64,000 bases of DNA from Spartobacteria bacterium (GTDB lineage Bacteria > Verrucomicrobiota > Verrucomicrobiia > Chthoniobacterales > Chthoniobacteraceae). The DNA lies in the NCBI GenBank assembly GCA_021324395.1, contig JAJPJG010000012.1, positions 96,566-160,565 of the forward strand. The letters run 5' to 3'. The notes below the pieces were generated by a model. The model had not been told where the DNA came from, searched no databases, and saw only the letters and a list, made by a program, of their open reading frames with translations. Shown here in pieces: positions 47,353 through 57,329 of this stretch (within the stretch, counting starts at the first letter, position 1; every line of letters begins with the position of its first letter). A program made the translations under genes and the position numbers.

Positions 47353-48381
47353 CTACCGCTTCGGCAGTGATTTGCCATCGACCCATTTGCCCTTTACCAG
47401 CACTTCGCGGAAGAGCTTTTGCTCGCCGCGATCGTTATCGTGAATGAGCGAGATCAAAAGCAGCACGGCGACGCGTCCGATTTCCTCCGGATTTTGGTAA
47501 ACGCCGGCGTCAACGTGCGCATCGAGCACACTCGTGGCGGCCACGGCGATGTCTTCTGGAATGCGATAGCCGCATTCCCGGATCATATCCGGCGTAGCGA
47601 TGACATCGGTGAAAACGGCGTCGGGCTTCTCGCGCTTGAGCCAGCGATTGAGTTCCGGCAGGTGCGGCCATGGATCGCGCCAGTTAATTTCGAGAATGGA
47701 CACGCGCGATTTGCTGTCGATCGCCCGTTGCGCTTTTAAAAAACCGGCGTCGAAGAGCAGATACGAACTCGGCGACGTCACAAAACCGATCCGCTCGTAG
47801 CCGCGCGCGCTCATTTCGTTGAAGGCCATGATTGTGTTGGCTACTTGATCCGCCGTCACGAGATGGGCGGTGGGACGCTGCACCGAGCGACCGAAACGCA
47901 CGATTGAAAAGCGATTCCAATTAAAAGTGTCCCACTTCGGCGGCACAGGATGCGGCGGCAGCAGGATGCCATTCATATTTCGCGCCGTGAGCACTTTTTC
48001 GATGCGATCCAGCGGCAACTCCGCGCCCGCGAATTCCTCGAGCCGGTAACCGAACTTGTCCGCTGCCGCGACCGCGCCGCGCCAGTAGCCGTCGAACTCC
48101 ATCCTCTTGCGAAGCTCCTTCGGTTGTTCCCAAAAATTCATCCACGCCAGGGCGGCGTGCATCGGTTTGACTTTTGAGGTGCGCTTAAAATGCACCAGCG
48201 CCGTGGCCGTGGCATTTGGCCGGTAGCCCATCTTTTTTGCGGTGCGCTGGATTTGCCGGCGGCACGCCTCGCTGATGCGCGGGTCATCGCGCAGCGCGAG
48301 CGAGATGGTCGCCTGGCCGAACCCGAGCGCGCGGGCGATATCCTTTTGCGTAACCGGGGAGGGCGCTTCTTCAGGGTTCAT
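47353..48381 (-). CDS. LacI family transcriptional regulator
   Basis: 342 residues from the ATG at 48381. The N-terminal HTH is VTQKDIARALGFGQATISLA, followed by the hinge region AKKMGYRPNATATALVHF. The C-terminal sugar-binding domain (about 70-340) has the periplasmic-binding-protein fold, with GILLPPHPVPP, RIGFVTSPSSYLLF read here as ERIGFVTSPSSYLLF, and PEEIGRVAVLLLISLIH. It stands between the glycan operon, on the same strand, and the divergent giant PEP-CTERM gene, and may control either or both. Confidence 0.9.
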   Translation of the reverse strand: MNPEEAPSPVTQKDIARALGFGQATISLALRDDPRISEACRRQIQRTAKKMGYRPNATATALVHFKRTSKVKPMHAALAWMNFWEQPKELRKRMEFDGYWRGAVAAADKFGYRLEEFAGAELPLDRIEKVLTARNMNGILLPPHPVPPKWDTFNWNRFSIVRFGRSVQRPTAHLVTADQVANTIMAFNEMSARGYERIGFVTSPSSYLLFDAGFLKAQRAIDSKSRVSILEINWRDPWPHLPELNRWLKREKPDAVFTDVIATPDMIRECGYRIPEDIAVAATSVLDAHVDAGVYQNPEEIGRVAVLLLISLIHDNDRGEQKLFREVLVKGKWVDGKSLPKR

Positions 48382-48477
48382 TGGGAGGCGGCGATACCGT
48401 CTCAAAAGCAGGAGGGTGCGTCAAATTCAATGCGATCAACGGCTACGGCGCTGATTTCTCAGGCAAATCATTGCCGT

Positions 48478-48576
48478 CTTGCCCGAGTCGCGACGCGACT
48501 TGGGCAAGACCCCCGCCGACTTGGGCAAGACTTTCATTCCTTGCCACGGGGGGAACAAAAAACCAAGGCAAGGAAT
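48478..48576. repeat. inverted and direct repeats between lacI and the giant gene
   Basis: The 378-base gap 48382-48759 holds no gene but several repeats. CTTGCCCGAGTCGCG / CGCGACTTGGGCAAG (48478-48508) is an inverted repeat with one mismatch. CGACTTGGGCAAGAC occurs at 48496 and again at 48517, a 21-base step. ATTCCTTGCC (48536-48545) and GGCAAGGAAT (48567-48576) form a second perfect 10-bp inverted repeat. They may be regulatory hairpins. Confidence 0.6.
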
Positions 48577-48612
48577 CCGAAGTCTTGGCAAAAAACATTT
48601 TCTTGCATGCGT

Positions 48613-48624
48613 AAACCGCGTTTT
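48613..48624. promoter_or_regulatory. possible LacI-family operator upstream of the first giant gene
   Basis: AAACCGCGTTTT agrees with its reverse complement at 10 of 12 positions, with a central CG, the form of many LacI-family operators. It lies 136 bases before the giant gene ATG and about 230 bases from the lacI start. Confidence 0.35.
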
Positions 48625-48759
48625 TCCAGAGCAAAAGGAATGGCAATACCAGTTGCATCCAAAAAATACTTGCCTCCCTGATAAAAACATTTATTTTGTT
48701 GCGTATCCCCAAGGCGAAAGTGTGCCCTCACGCCATTTGCCTCTCCGATATCCCCCGCT

Positions 48760-51700
48760 ATGAAAATCACTCCCCGTCTTCGTAAGTGCGCCACGAATTT
48801 TATCATAATTACGTTTGCGCTCGCAGATTTCGCGCGCGCCGACACCATTAACGGCACAGGCTGGAAGGGCACGAGCGGCTCTAACTGGAGTGCCTCGGGA
48901 AACTGGGATTCGACGGCGCCAAGCACGGGAGGCAGCGGCGATCGAAGCCTCTTTTTTGGTCAGGGCTACAAGGCCGCGGGTGGAGCTGGTTCGACAACAT
49001 CGAATAACGATCTTACTAATTGGGCCGGCTACCGAATTACGTTCCAGGACAGCAATGCCGCCGGAAACGGCACTGACGGCAGTTCGGCGAATGACACCGC
49101 CTTCACTATTACTGGCAATGGATTCACTCTTTTCGATTTTGGAGCGACGGGAACCCAGTTTCCCCGCATCGAAAACGATTCATTTCTCACGCAGACGTTT
49201 ACGCTGACCAGCGGCCAGACCATTACTCTGCAAGGCGGCTCCAGCAACGCAAACAAAGCCGAGATCAACGCAGTCAACGGAGCACTCGTCTTCAGCGCGG
49301 GCACGAAGATCGATCTGGCCGGCACCACGCAGTTGCAGCTTTGGGGCACCAACACGACCACGTTTAACGACGTGATCAGTTCCAGTGGAAACAGTGGCAA
49401 CAATTCGGTCGCGATCAATGCCGCGGGGACCGTTGTCTACGGCGCCGCGAATACCTACGCCGGCGATACCTTTGTCAATGCAGGTAAGCTTCAATTTGCT
49501 TCCGGCGGCAGCGCCAATAGCTCGGCGATCCGTATCGGCGACACCTCGGGCACCGTCAATGCCGAGGTGGATCTCACGGCAGCGACAGGCGGTCTTACGC
49601 TCTCGAGTGTGTTCAACGCGCGTTCCGGCAGCAGCGGCACAGCCACACTCGCGTCGCAAAACACCAGCGGCTCGAACACCCTCTCCGGTCATATCGCCTT
49701 GGACAAGAATTTGACAATCACGCAGTCCGGCGGTGGCACGCTGAATATTACCTCCGTTCACACCACCGCGGACACGACGAACGTGCTCGGCACGGACATC
49801 AAGGGCAACACGCTGACCTTTAACGGTGGGGGAAACATCACGGTCTCCGGCGCGACCGGCGCCACGGACGCGAACATCTACAGTTCGACCGGCACCGGAT
49901 CGGTTGTTTACTCAGGCACAGGCGCGTTGACACTTTCCGGCCGGAATACTTACACCGGCGGCACGACGATCAGCAGCGGCACGTTGCAGCTCGGTGCTAG
50001 CGGAACCACCGGCTCGCTCTCGACCAGCAGCACGATCACCGACAACGGCGCGCTTGTTTTCAATCGCTCGAACGCCATTACGCAAGGCACGGATTTCACT
50101 TCCTCGTCGATTACCGGCACCGGCTCGGTGACGCAGGCTGGTAGCGGAACACTCATTCTTTCGTCCTCGAATGGTTACACCGGCGGCACAAACGTGACCT
50201 CGGGCACACTCAGCGTCGGACACAGCAATGCGGCGGGAACAAGTGCACAGACGATCACTCTGAGCAACAGCACCACCCTCAACGTGACGAACTCAACGAC
50301 GTTCCTGGCTGCTGGGGTGACCCTCACTGGTGCCACTGCCAATGCCACTCTCACTTCGAATAATGCCGCGGGCGCTTTTAATGACGCCTTTACAGGAACA
50401 TCAGGTCAGACTCTCACAATCAGCGGTGCTGGAGGTCAACAGGTTAACTTGGGAGCGACCACCCAGCAGCTTAGTGGTTTTGCGGGAACCGTCTCAGTCT
50501 TAAGTGGTGCGACCTTGCGCTTGTCGAACAGCACTTTGAACAACGGCGGTTCAGGCGCGACCTTTAACGTGGCCGGCACCCTTAAGGTCAGGAACGGCGG
50601 TGCGGTTGCTCTCGGTGCGCTCACGGGTGCGGGCACTATAGCTGGACCCGATTCCGCTGCCGGGACGACGACCTTCACCATTGGCGGCGCGAATGTGGCT
50701 AGCAGCACGTTCAGTGGAGTAGTTCAGGATGGTAGTTTCGCGAGTGGAATCACCGCTGTCACCAAAGCGGGCACCGGCATACAAATCTTCTCCGGTGCAA
50801 ACACCTACACGGGTGCCACGACCATCAGCACCGGCACATTGCAATTAAGCAATACCAACGCGGTGCAAAACAGCATCGTGTCGATTGGTGTTACAAACGG
50901 TCTTGCCTTCAACAACACGGCAAGTGGCGGTAGCACCTATATTCTCGGCGGCTTGAGTGGTAGCAGCAATGAAGCGCTTAGCGACACCGGCACGAACGCT
51001 GTGAATCTTCAGATTGGCAACAATAACAGCACCGGCATGACCTACAGCGGCGCACTCAGCGGCAGTGGTTCCGTGATCAAGACCGGCACTGGCACGCAGA
51101 CGCTGGCGGGGACCAACACATTTTCGGGCGGTCTTACGATTTCCGCAGGCACGGTCGCGGTTTCCGCAAATAATCAACTCGGCGGCACGTCCGGCACGAC
51201 CGGTGCGATCACAATCAATGGTGGCACATTGCAGATGAACCTCGGAACCACGGGTCAAACTAATACGCACGCGATCACAGTCGGTTTAAATGGGGGCACG
51301 ATTGTTGTGGCTTCGACTGGCACGCCGACTTATATTCTGGGCAACGCCGGTCTTTTGAGCGGCAGTGGCAATCTTACCATCTCAGGGACTGGTTTCCTTA
51401 CACAGGCCGCCTCGGCGGGCGCGAGCGTGTTCGTTATGGGGAATGCGAACACTGGCTACTCTGGAAACGTGACAGTTACCAATGGTGGTGTCTTGGAGTA
51501 TGCAAACGCGACGGCTATTCCAACGACAAGCGCCTTTACCGTGAACAGCCTCGGCATGCTCTCGGCCAACTCGGTCACGATCGCGCAGAATGTCAACGTA
51601 AATGATGGCGGCTATCTGGCTTTTCAGAACGCCGGCACTGGCGTCTTCTCTGGGACCATCACTTTGAGCGGCAGCACAACCGTCAGGATGCAAAACTGGT

Positions 51701-54700
51701 GGAGCACGGCTGTCCAGAACGGTCTGATCAGTGGAAAAGTAACGGGCACCGGTAGTATCACTGTTAACTCCGGTAGCGTTACCAGCAATGGCGGGACGCT
51801 GACACTGTCGGCGACCGACGATTACACTGGCACCACTACTATCGCTGCAGGGACGACGCTCCAGCTTGGCAATAACGGCACTACTGGCTCGATTTTGAAC
51901 ACGAGTGGTCTTACAAATAATGGCACTCTGGCCTTCAATCGCTCGGACAGCATCACCTTGGCGAGCGTTTTGCCCTCGGCAATTGTTAATGCCGGCCTCA
52001 GTGGAAGTGGTGGGTTGACCCAGGCAGGCAGCGGGACTTTGACTCTCACCGCTACCAACACCTTCACCGGCTCGACCACTTTGACCGCCGGCACCTTGAG
52101 TGTTGCGGACACGGCCTACCTCGGTGGCACGACTGCGAATAACACCATCGTTTTCAACGGTGGTGTGCTTCAGATCACGGGCACGGCGATGACCAGCTTC
52201 GGCTCGCATGCGCTCACCTATAATACGAACGCCACGGTCGGATTCGACATTAACAACGCGGCAAACAACTTCACTACGGGCACGACAGCTTTCCTTGCCT
52301 CTGGCTCCAATACATTACTTAAGGCCGGGGCAGGCACACTGACGATCGGTGCATCATCCACCATAAAGACTCTTAACATCAACTCCAACAGCATCGTGGA
52401 CATCGGCAGCAATAATTTGACGGTCAGCAACGGTGGCGGCAGCATCATACAATCCACGACTGGCGGCACTATCAATGCAACGGGCGGTGGATCGATTGTC
52501 TTGGGCAGCAATTTAGGCGACATCGGAACGGCAAACGGCACCACGCTTACCATTAATGCTGCCATCACCGGTAGTTCTGCCAACAATTTCGAGGTGTATG
52601 GCGGAGCAACTGGCGGAACTGTAGTGCTCACCAACAACGCGAATACTTTCGCCGGCAGCGTAACCGTTGACGGCGGCACGCTCAGCGTCTCGAATATCGG
52701 GAACACCGGCTCAATTACGAGTCAACTCGGTGCCGGAACGACTATTTTCATGCAAGCTAATGGCGCCCCCTCGGTTCTAAAATACACGGGCACGGGCGAA
52801 ACCACGAACAGGATCATCAGTCTGAACGGAACTACAGCTGGTGCAACCATCGATCAGTCAGGGGCGAGCGGGAACCTGCTTTTTACGGCGAACTTTGCGA
52901 CTCCTGGAGCGGGCAGCAAGACACTGACGCTGCAAGGTTCCACGGCTGGAACTGGTGAAATCTCCGGTGTCATCCTCGATAACAGCAGCACGAATAAGAC
53001 TTCTGTCACCAAAGCCGGCACCGGCACGTGGACGCTCTCCGGCTCAAACACCTACACCGGCACGACGACGGTCAACGCAGGGACCCTGAAGAACGGTGTG
53101 AACAATGCCATCAACTCCGGGAATGCGGTGACGGTTTCGAGCAATGCGGCAGGCGTGACGCCGGTGTGGGATTTGGCCGGCTTCAATCAGACGGTAGGCT
53201 TGCTCTCCCTCGGTGCCTCGTCCACGACGGGCGGCGCTAGCGTGACCAATAGCACGGGTTCCAGCGTATTGACCAGCACCAACGGCATCACCTACTCGGC
53301 CACGAACAACCCATTGGGCGCGACCATCTCGGTGACCACGCTCGATCTGAATGGCGCTACCCAAACTATGACGATTGGCGACAGCAGTTCTGCCACTGCG
53401 GACACGACTATTTCTTCGGTGATACAGAATGGCGGTCTCACCAAGGCTGGCAGCGGCACGTTGGTTCTTTCCGGCTCGAACACCTACAGCGGCGCGACGA
53501 CGATCAGCGCGGGCACTCTCAGTGTGGCGGATACGACGAACCTGGGTGGTGCCACGGCAAACAACAATCTGGTATTTGATGGCGGCACCCTCCAGGTCAC
53601 TGGGACGACAATGACAAGCTTCGGTTCGCATACACCAACTTTCAATGCGACGAAAACTGTTAGCCTCGATATTAATAACGCGGCTAACACCTTCACCATC
53701 AGCCAGGCATTGAACCAAACCACTGGCGGGCTTACCAAGCTGGGTGCGGGCGCGCTGACGCTTTCAGGTTCGAATAGTTATACCGGCCAGACAACAGTGA
53801 GCGCCGGCACGTTGAATTATTCCGGCACGAATGTCACTTCTGGTCAGATTAACGTGGGCGTTGCCGGTGGAGGCAATGCGGTGATGAACGTGCAGTCAGG
53901 AGCGAACATCAACATGGGCAGCGGCATCAGTGCTTACGTTGGAGCGGGCACGTCGGTCAGCTCGGGACCTGGTTTCGTTTATCAATCCGGTGGCACGTTT
54001 CAGGGAGGCAGCCAGGCTTCCGGTGGCGCTGGCTATGCCAAGCTGGGTATCGGTGGCGCTGGCCAAGGCTCTTATGGCTACTACAATATGTCCGGCGGCT
54101 CGCTCAACTTCAGCGAGTTTGATCTTGCGGCCGGAGATTCATCGTTTAACGGCACAGGTTTCGGCGTCTTCGATATGAGTGGCGGCACGGTGAGCGTTGG
54201 CCAAAGTGGTAATGGCTGGCTCATCGCCAGTCGGGGAATCGGCTCGGGGGATATCGGCGTTGTGAATCTCACCGGCGGAACATTGACCTTTATAGGACCT
54301 GCCGGCAATGCTCAGAGCAACTGGGGAAGCAACGGCACGGCGATTTTCAACATTGGCAATGCGATGCTCAGTGCAACCAATGCAGACATCAACCTGAACC
54401 AGAGCAACAACGCCACGAACTTTGGAGAGATCAACCTACTCTCCAGTGGAACGCTGCAGACGCACTCCATCGCGTCAAACGCGGCTGGAACCAAGTTGGT
54501 GAACTTCAATGGCGGCACATTGAAGGCAAGCACCGCGACCACGACCTTCATTACCACGAACAATACCGCGGCCAATGTTTTCAGCGGCGGTGGCACAATT
54601 GATAACAACGGCGTGGCGATCACCGTTCCGGTTTCGTTAGTCGCGGCCTCGGGCACCGGTGTCAGTTCCGTAGCGTTTACTAACGCAGGCAGCGGCTACC

Positions 54701-56922
54701 TCGGCGCTCCCGCTGTGACGTTCTCGGGCGGCAGCGGCACCGGTGCGGCCGGCTATGCGGTGGTGAACAGCGGAACCATCAGCAGCATCGTCATCACCAA
54801 TCCCGGCACGGGATACACTTCTGCTCCGACAGTTACTTTGACCGGCGGTGGTGGCTCGGGGGCGACGATCGGCACGATCGGTCTCACCGCCAACACCAGC
54901 GGTGGAATGACTTTTACGGGTGCGGGAACGACGGCGCTTTCCTCTGCAAATACCTACTCCGGGGCAACGGTGATTAACGGTGGCACAGTCGTCGCCAGCG
55001 CGGTGGTGCCGCAGTTGGCATATAACTTCTCCACCGGATCGGCAGTTAATACCGGGGTAACCGGAGTGACAACAGCCGTGGTAGGAAGTCCTACGTTCAA
55101 CTCCGCTGGAGGTCCCGTGAGTGGTTTGGGGTCCATGACACTGACCGGAACGAACTATGTCGACATTCAGGCCAGCAGCCTGACGAATCTCGGTAGCAGC
55201 AGCAATTATACGATTTCGATGTGGATCAATACGACCACGCAGGGCGCTTCGCTGCTGAGCAAAGGAGCGGTGGGAAGTGCTTGGGCTGCCAACGATGAGA
55301 CCTTTTATCTTACCAGCGGAACCGGTAACGGTGGAGGTGGAACCGGAACACATATGGGTGGTGTGCAATTTGGCGGCGGCTGGGTGGGTGGGACCACCGC
55401 AGTCAATACCGGCACTTGGAAATTTGTCACGGTTGTCCGCCAGAGTGGAACAAGCACGGTCTTTGTTAATGGGGTCGTTGACGGGACCAGCACCGGCATG
55501 ACCAACGCCGAGCAGGGCACGCAGGATATTCGCATCGGCTGGACTTGGGGACTTAATGCCGGGGGCACAGGCGGTCACGATGGATCGAATGGTTTTGTAG
55601 GCTCTATCAGCGGCGTGAACGTATTCGGCAGCGCATTGACTCAGGCGCAGATCCAAGGACTCATGAATGGAACGGGCTTTGGAGGCGGCACCGGCACACT
55701 GCCGAGTGGCACGCCGGTGACGATCAACTCCGGTGCGCTGGATATTGCCGGTGCCAGCCAGACTATTGGTCTGCTGACGGGTTCCGCAGGCACAAACATT
55801 TACCTCGGCGGCGGTGCATTGACCGTCAGCAGCAGTTCCAATAGCACCTTCGCAGGTGCGATTAGCGATTTTGGCGGCGCTTTGGCAACTTCTGGAGGCA
55901 GCCTGACCAAAAGTGGCGCGGGCACACAGACGCTGACAGGCGCGAACACCTACACCGGCGCGACCACGATCAGCAACGGCACGTTGCAGCTCGGCAACGG
56001 CGGCACGACTGGCTCGCTCTCCACCAGCAGCACGATCACCAACAACGGCAACCTGACGATCAACCGCAGCAATGCGGTTACGCAGGGCACCGATTTCAGC
56101 GGCTTGGCGATCAGCGGCAGCGGCTCGTTCACTCAAGCCGGCAGCGGCACCACGACCTTAACCGCGAACAACACCTACACCGGCGCGACGAATATCAACA
56201 ACGGCACCGTGATCGTCAGCGGTTCGCTATCGGCCACGACCAGTGTCACTGTGAGCAACGCCACTTTGAAAGTGAATGGCGCCATCAACGCGCTCGCAGC
56301 TCTCACCGTCGGCGGTGGCGGCACCTTGAAAGGCAGCGGCAGCGTCGGCTCGGTCACAGCGAGCTCCGGCGGCACAGTGGCACCGGGCAACAGCACCGGC
56401 ATCATCACGTTCAACGGCGACTTTAACCTGCAAGCGGGCGCGCATCTGGCGATTGAGATCGGCGGCACGGTCGCCGGGTTCAACCACGACGGCACCGACG
56501 GCTACGACCAGGTGCAGCTCGCGGGAAGCGGGCGCACGCTTACCATCGACGGCGACCTGCAGGGCACTCTGCTCAGCGGCTACGTGGCCAACAGCGGCAA
56601 CGCCTCGTTCAACGTCAATACGCAGCAGTTGAATCTCGATGGCGACAAATTCTTCCTCGTCATCGGCGCTGGTAGCGCGGTGCAGGGCGCCGGCTTCTCG
56701 AACCAGCAGGGTGCCGATTCAAACCTGACCGGCTTCAACACGATCACCTTTGGCGGGCAGGAATTCGCGGTCAGCTACACTGCGAACGCCGGCACCAACA
56801 GCTTCACCGGCGGCAACGACGTTGCGATCATGGCGATTCCCGAGCCGAACACCTACGCGATGGTCATTGGCGGTGTCGGGATGCTGATGTTCTACCGCAA
56901 GCTCCGCCGTCGGAACGCATGA
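48760..56922 (+). CDS. giant PEP-CTERM protein with autotransporter-associated beta-strand repeats and a LamG-like domain
   Basis: 2720 residues. A signal peptide (about 1-27, ending DFARAD) is followed by an Ala/Gly/Ser/Thr/Asn-rich solenoid with about 14 autotransporter-associated repeats of the form GSNTYTGATTISAGTLQLG. From about 1965 to 2045 two GSGY/GTGYTSAPTVTLTGG modules occur. A LamG-like beta-sandwich lies at about 2086-2305 (NYTISMWINTTTQGASLLSKG, TGTWKFVTVVRQSG). The C-terminus is a PEP-CTERM signal: IPEPNTYAMVIGGVGMLMFY, then RKLRRRNA. There is no beta-barrel, so it is sorted by an exosortase rather than autotransported; none is in this window. It is probably surface or extracellular matrix material. 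Confidence 0.9.
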   Translation: MKITPRLRKCATNFIIITFALADFARADTINGTGWKGTSGSNWSASGNWDSTAPSTGGSGDRSLFFGQGYKAAGGAGSTTSNNDLTNWAGYRITFQDSNAAGNGTDGSSANDTAFTITGNGFTLFDFGATGTQFPRIENDSFLTQTFTLTSGQTITLQGGSSNANKAEINAVNGALVFSAGTKIDLAGTTQLQLWGTNTTTFNDVISSSGNSGNNSVAINAAGTVVYGAANTYAGDTFVNAGKLQFASGGSANSSAIRIGDTSGTVNAEVDLTAATGGLTLSSVFNARSGSSGTATLASQNTSGSNTLSGHIALDKNLTITQSGGGTLNITSVHTTADTTNVLGTDIKGNTLTFNGGGNITVSGATGATDANIYSSTGTGSVVYSGTGALTLSGRNTYTGGTTISSGTLQLGASGTTGSLSTSSTITDNGALVFNRSNAITQGTDFTSSSITGTGSVTQAGSGTLILSSSNGYTGGTNVTSGTLSVGHSNAAGTSAQTITLSNSTTLNVTNSTTFLAAGVTLTGATANATLTSNNAAGAFNDAFTGTSGQTLTISGAGGQQVNLGATTQQLSGFAGTVSVLSGATLRLSNSTLNNGGSGATFNVAGTLKVRNGGAVALGALTGAGTIAGPDSAAGTTTFTIGGANVASSTFSGVVQDGSFASGITAVTKAGTGIQIFSGANTYTGATTISTGTLQLSNTNAVQNSIVSIGVTNGLAFNNTASGGSTYILGGLSGSSNEALSDTGTNAVNLQIGNNNSTGMTYSGALSGSGSVIKTGTGTQTLAGTNTFSGGLTISAGTVAVSANNQLGGTSGTTGAITINGGTLQMNLGTTGQTNTHAITVGLNGGTIVVASTGTPTYILGNAGLLSGSGNLTISGTGFLTQAASAGASVFVMGNANTGYSGNVTVTNGGVLEYANATAIPTTSAFTVNSLGMLSANSVTIAQNVNVNDGGYLAFQNAGTGVFSGTITLSGSTTVRMQNWWSTAVQNGLISGKVTGTGSITVNSGSVTSNGGTLTLSATDDYTGTTTIAAGTTLQLGNNGTTGSILNTSGLTNNGTLAFNRSDSITLASVLPSAIVNAGLSGSGGLTQAGSGTLTLTATNTFTGSTTLTAGTLSVADTAYLGGTTANNTIVFNGGVLQITGTAMTSFGSHALTYNTNATVGFDINNAANNFTTGTTAFLASGSNTLLKAGAGTLTIGASSTIKTLNINSNSIVDIGSNNLTVSNGGGSIIQSTTGGTINATGGGSIVLGSNLGDIGTANGTTLTINAAITGSSANNFEVYGGATGGTVVLTNNANTFAGSVTVDGGTLSVSNIGNTGSITSQLGAGTTIFMQANGAPSVLKYTGTGETTNRIISLNGTTAGATIDQSGASGNLLFTANFATPGAGSKTLTLQGSTAGTGEISGVILDNSSTNKTSVTKAGTGTWTLSGSNTYTGTTTVNAGTLKNGVNNAINSGNAVTVSSNAAGVTPVWDLAGFNQTVGLLSLGASSTTGGASVTNSTGSSVLTSTNGITYSATNNPLGATISVTTLDLNGATQTMTIGDSSSATADTTISSVIQNGGLTKAGSGTLVLSGSNTYSGATTISAGTLSVADTTNLGGATANNNLVFDGGTLQVTGTTMTSFGSHTPTFNATKTVSLDINNAANTFTISQALNQTTGGLTKLGAGALTLSGSNSYTGQTTVSAGTLNYSGTNVTSGQINVGVAGGGNAVMNVQSGANINMGSGISAYVGAGTSVSSGPGFVYQSGGTFQGGSQASGGAGYAKLGIGGAGQGSYGYYNMSGGSLNFSEFDLAAGDSSFNGTGFGVFDMSGGTVSVGQSGNGWLIASRGIGSGDIGVVNLTGGTLTFIGPAGNAQSNWGSNGTAIFNIGNAMLSATNADINLNQSNNATNFGEINLLSSGTLQTHSIASNAAGTKLVNFNGGTLKASTATTTFITTNNTAANVFSGGGTIDNNGVAITVPVSLVAASGTGVSSVAFTNAGSGYLGAPAVTFSGGSGTGAAGYAVVNSGTISSIVITNPGTGYTSAPTVTLTGGGGSGATIGTIGLTANTSGGMTFTGAGTTALSSANTYSGATVINGGTVVASAVVPQLAYNFSTGSAVNTGVTGVTTAVVGSPTFNSAGGPVSGLGSMTLTGTNYVDIQASSLTNLGSSSNYTISMWINTTTQGASLLSKGAVGSAWAANDETFYLTSGTGNGGGGTGTHMGGVQFGGGWVGGTTAVNTGTWKFVTVVRQSGTSTVFVNGVVDGTSTGMTNAEQGTQDIRIGWTWGLNAGGTGGHDGSNGFVGSISGVNVFGSALTQAQIQGLMNGTGFGGGTGTLPSGTPVTINSGALDIAGASQTIGLLTGSAGTNIYLGGGALTVSSSSNSTFAGAISDFGGALATSGGSLTKSGAGTQTLTGANTYTGATTISNGTLQLGNGGTTGSLSTSSTITNNGNLTINRSNAVTQGTDFSGLAISGSGSFTQAGSGTTTLTANNTYTGATNINNGTVIVSGSLSATTSVTVSNATLKVNGAINALAALTVGGGGTLKGSGSVGSVTASSGGTVAPGNSTGIITFNGDFNLQAGAHLAIEIGGTVAGFNHDGTDGYDQVQLAGSGRTLTIDGDLQGTLLSGYVANSGNASFNVNTQQLNLDGDKFFLVIGAGSAVQGAGFSNQQGADSNLTGFNTITFGGQEFAVSYTANAGTNSFTGGNDVAIMAIPEPNTYAMVIGGVGMLMFYRKLRRRNA
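49945..50099 (+). repeat. about 155-bp repeat module, copy 1
   Basis: In-frame module coding NTYTGGTTISSGTLQLG, then TTGSLSTSSTITDNG and ITQGTDF. Near copies are at 55945-56099, 58314-58469 and 62052-62206; a weaker one lies around 51822-51960. Confidence 0.75.
55945..56099 (+). repeat. about 155-bp repeat module, copy 2
   Basis: Second copy in the same gene. It shares long runs with copy 1, for example GGCTCGCTCT and CCAGCAGCACGATCACC. Confidence 0.75.
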
Positions 56923-56938
56923 TTGCGTGAGAGAAGAC

Positions 56939-57009
56939 CGGCGGTTGAGGATTTGAACCTCTCCTGGATTTGACCGTCCAGGTTTCAACGGGCTGACTCC
57001 GCTGCCGCC
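56939..57009 (-). other. tRNA-like or hairpin structure after the giant gene
   Basis: On the minus strand the ends GGCGG and CCGCC pair, a T-arm-like GAGGTTCAAATCCTC lies near the 3' end, and CCTGGA / TCCAGG forms a middle stem. The total is 71 bases. But the middle loop has eight bases, the D-arm does not pair, and the acceptor has mismatches. It may be a decayed tRNA, or simply the terminator hairpin of the giant gene (stop at 56920-56922). Confidence 0.2.
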
Positions 57010-57082
57010 GGGTATGATGGGCAAGTGGCTTAAAGCAGCCGTGATGCCGCGCCGCCACGTTTTTTCTCAATTAAAGGGCGGC

Positions 57083-57290
57083 TCACTCATCCGGAGGCGG
57101 CCCGAGCCGGTGCGCCAAATCGAGCACAGGCGATGCAGCGCGTCGCACCAATGTGCGATGGGCTTGTTTGCGGCGCTCCAGACTGATTCGTGGATCGTCG
57201 CGCAACGCGAGTGAGATGCTCGCCTGACCGAGCCCAAGCGCGTGCGAGATCCTTTTGCGTGACCGGGGAGGACGATTCTTATGGGTTTAT
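57083..57290 (-). pseudogene. frameshifted 5' remnant of a lacI-type regulator
   Basis: Read leftwards, the sequence gives SPVTQKDLARA and, after a one-base deletion, LGLGQASISLALRDDPRISL and ERRKQAHRTLVRRA, before a stop at 57083-57085. This matches the HTH of the intact LacI (SPVTQKDIARA, LGFGQATISLALRDDPRIS). At the place of the start codon there is ATA instead of ATG (57288-57290), and the sugar-binding domain is missing. So it is a non-functional copy of the 5' end of the 47353-48381 gene. Confidence 0.8.
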
Positions 57291-57329
57291 TGGGGGGCAC
57301 AACAACGTCTCAAATGCAGCCGGCCACGT

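Noticed and set aside
54637..56136. 499-codon and other long minus-strand frames opposite the giant genes
   Set aside because: These are mirrors of the Gly/Ser/Thr-rich repeats, giving Pro/Val/Ala/Arg-rich sequences without motifs.
48760..56922. Classical type V autotransporter for the first giant protein
   Set aside because: The repeats are shared with autotransporters, but there is no C-terminal beta-barrel. A PEP-CTERM signal ends the protein instead.
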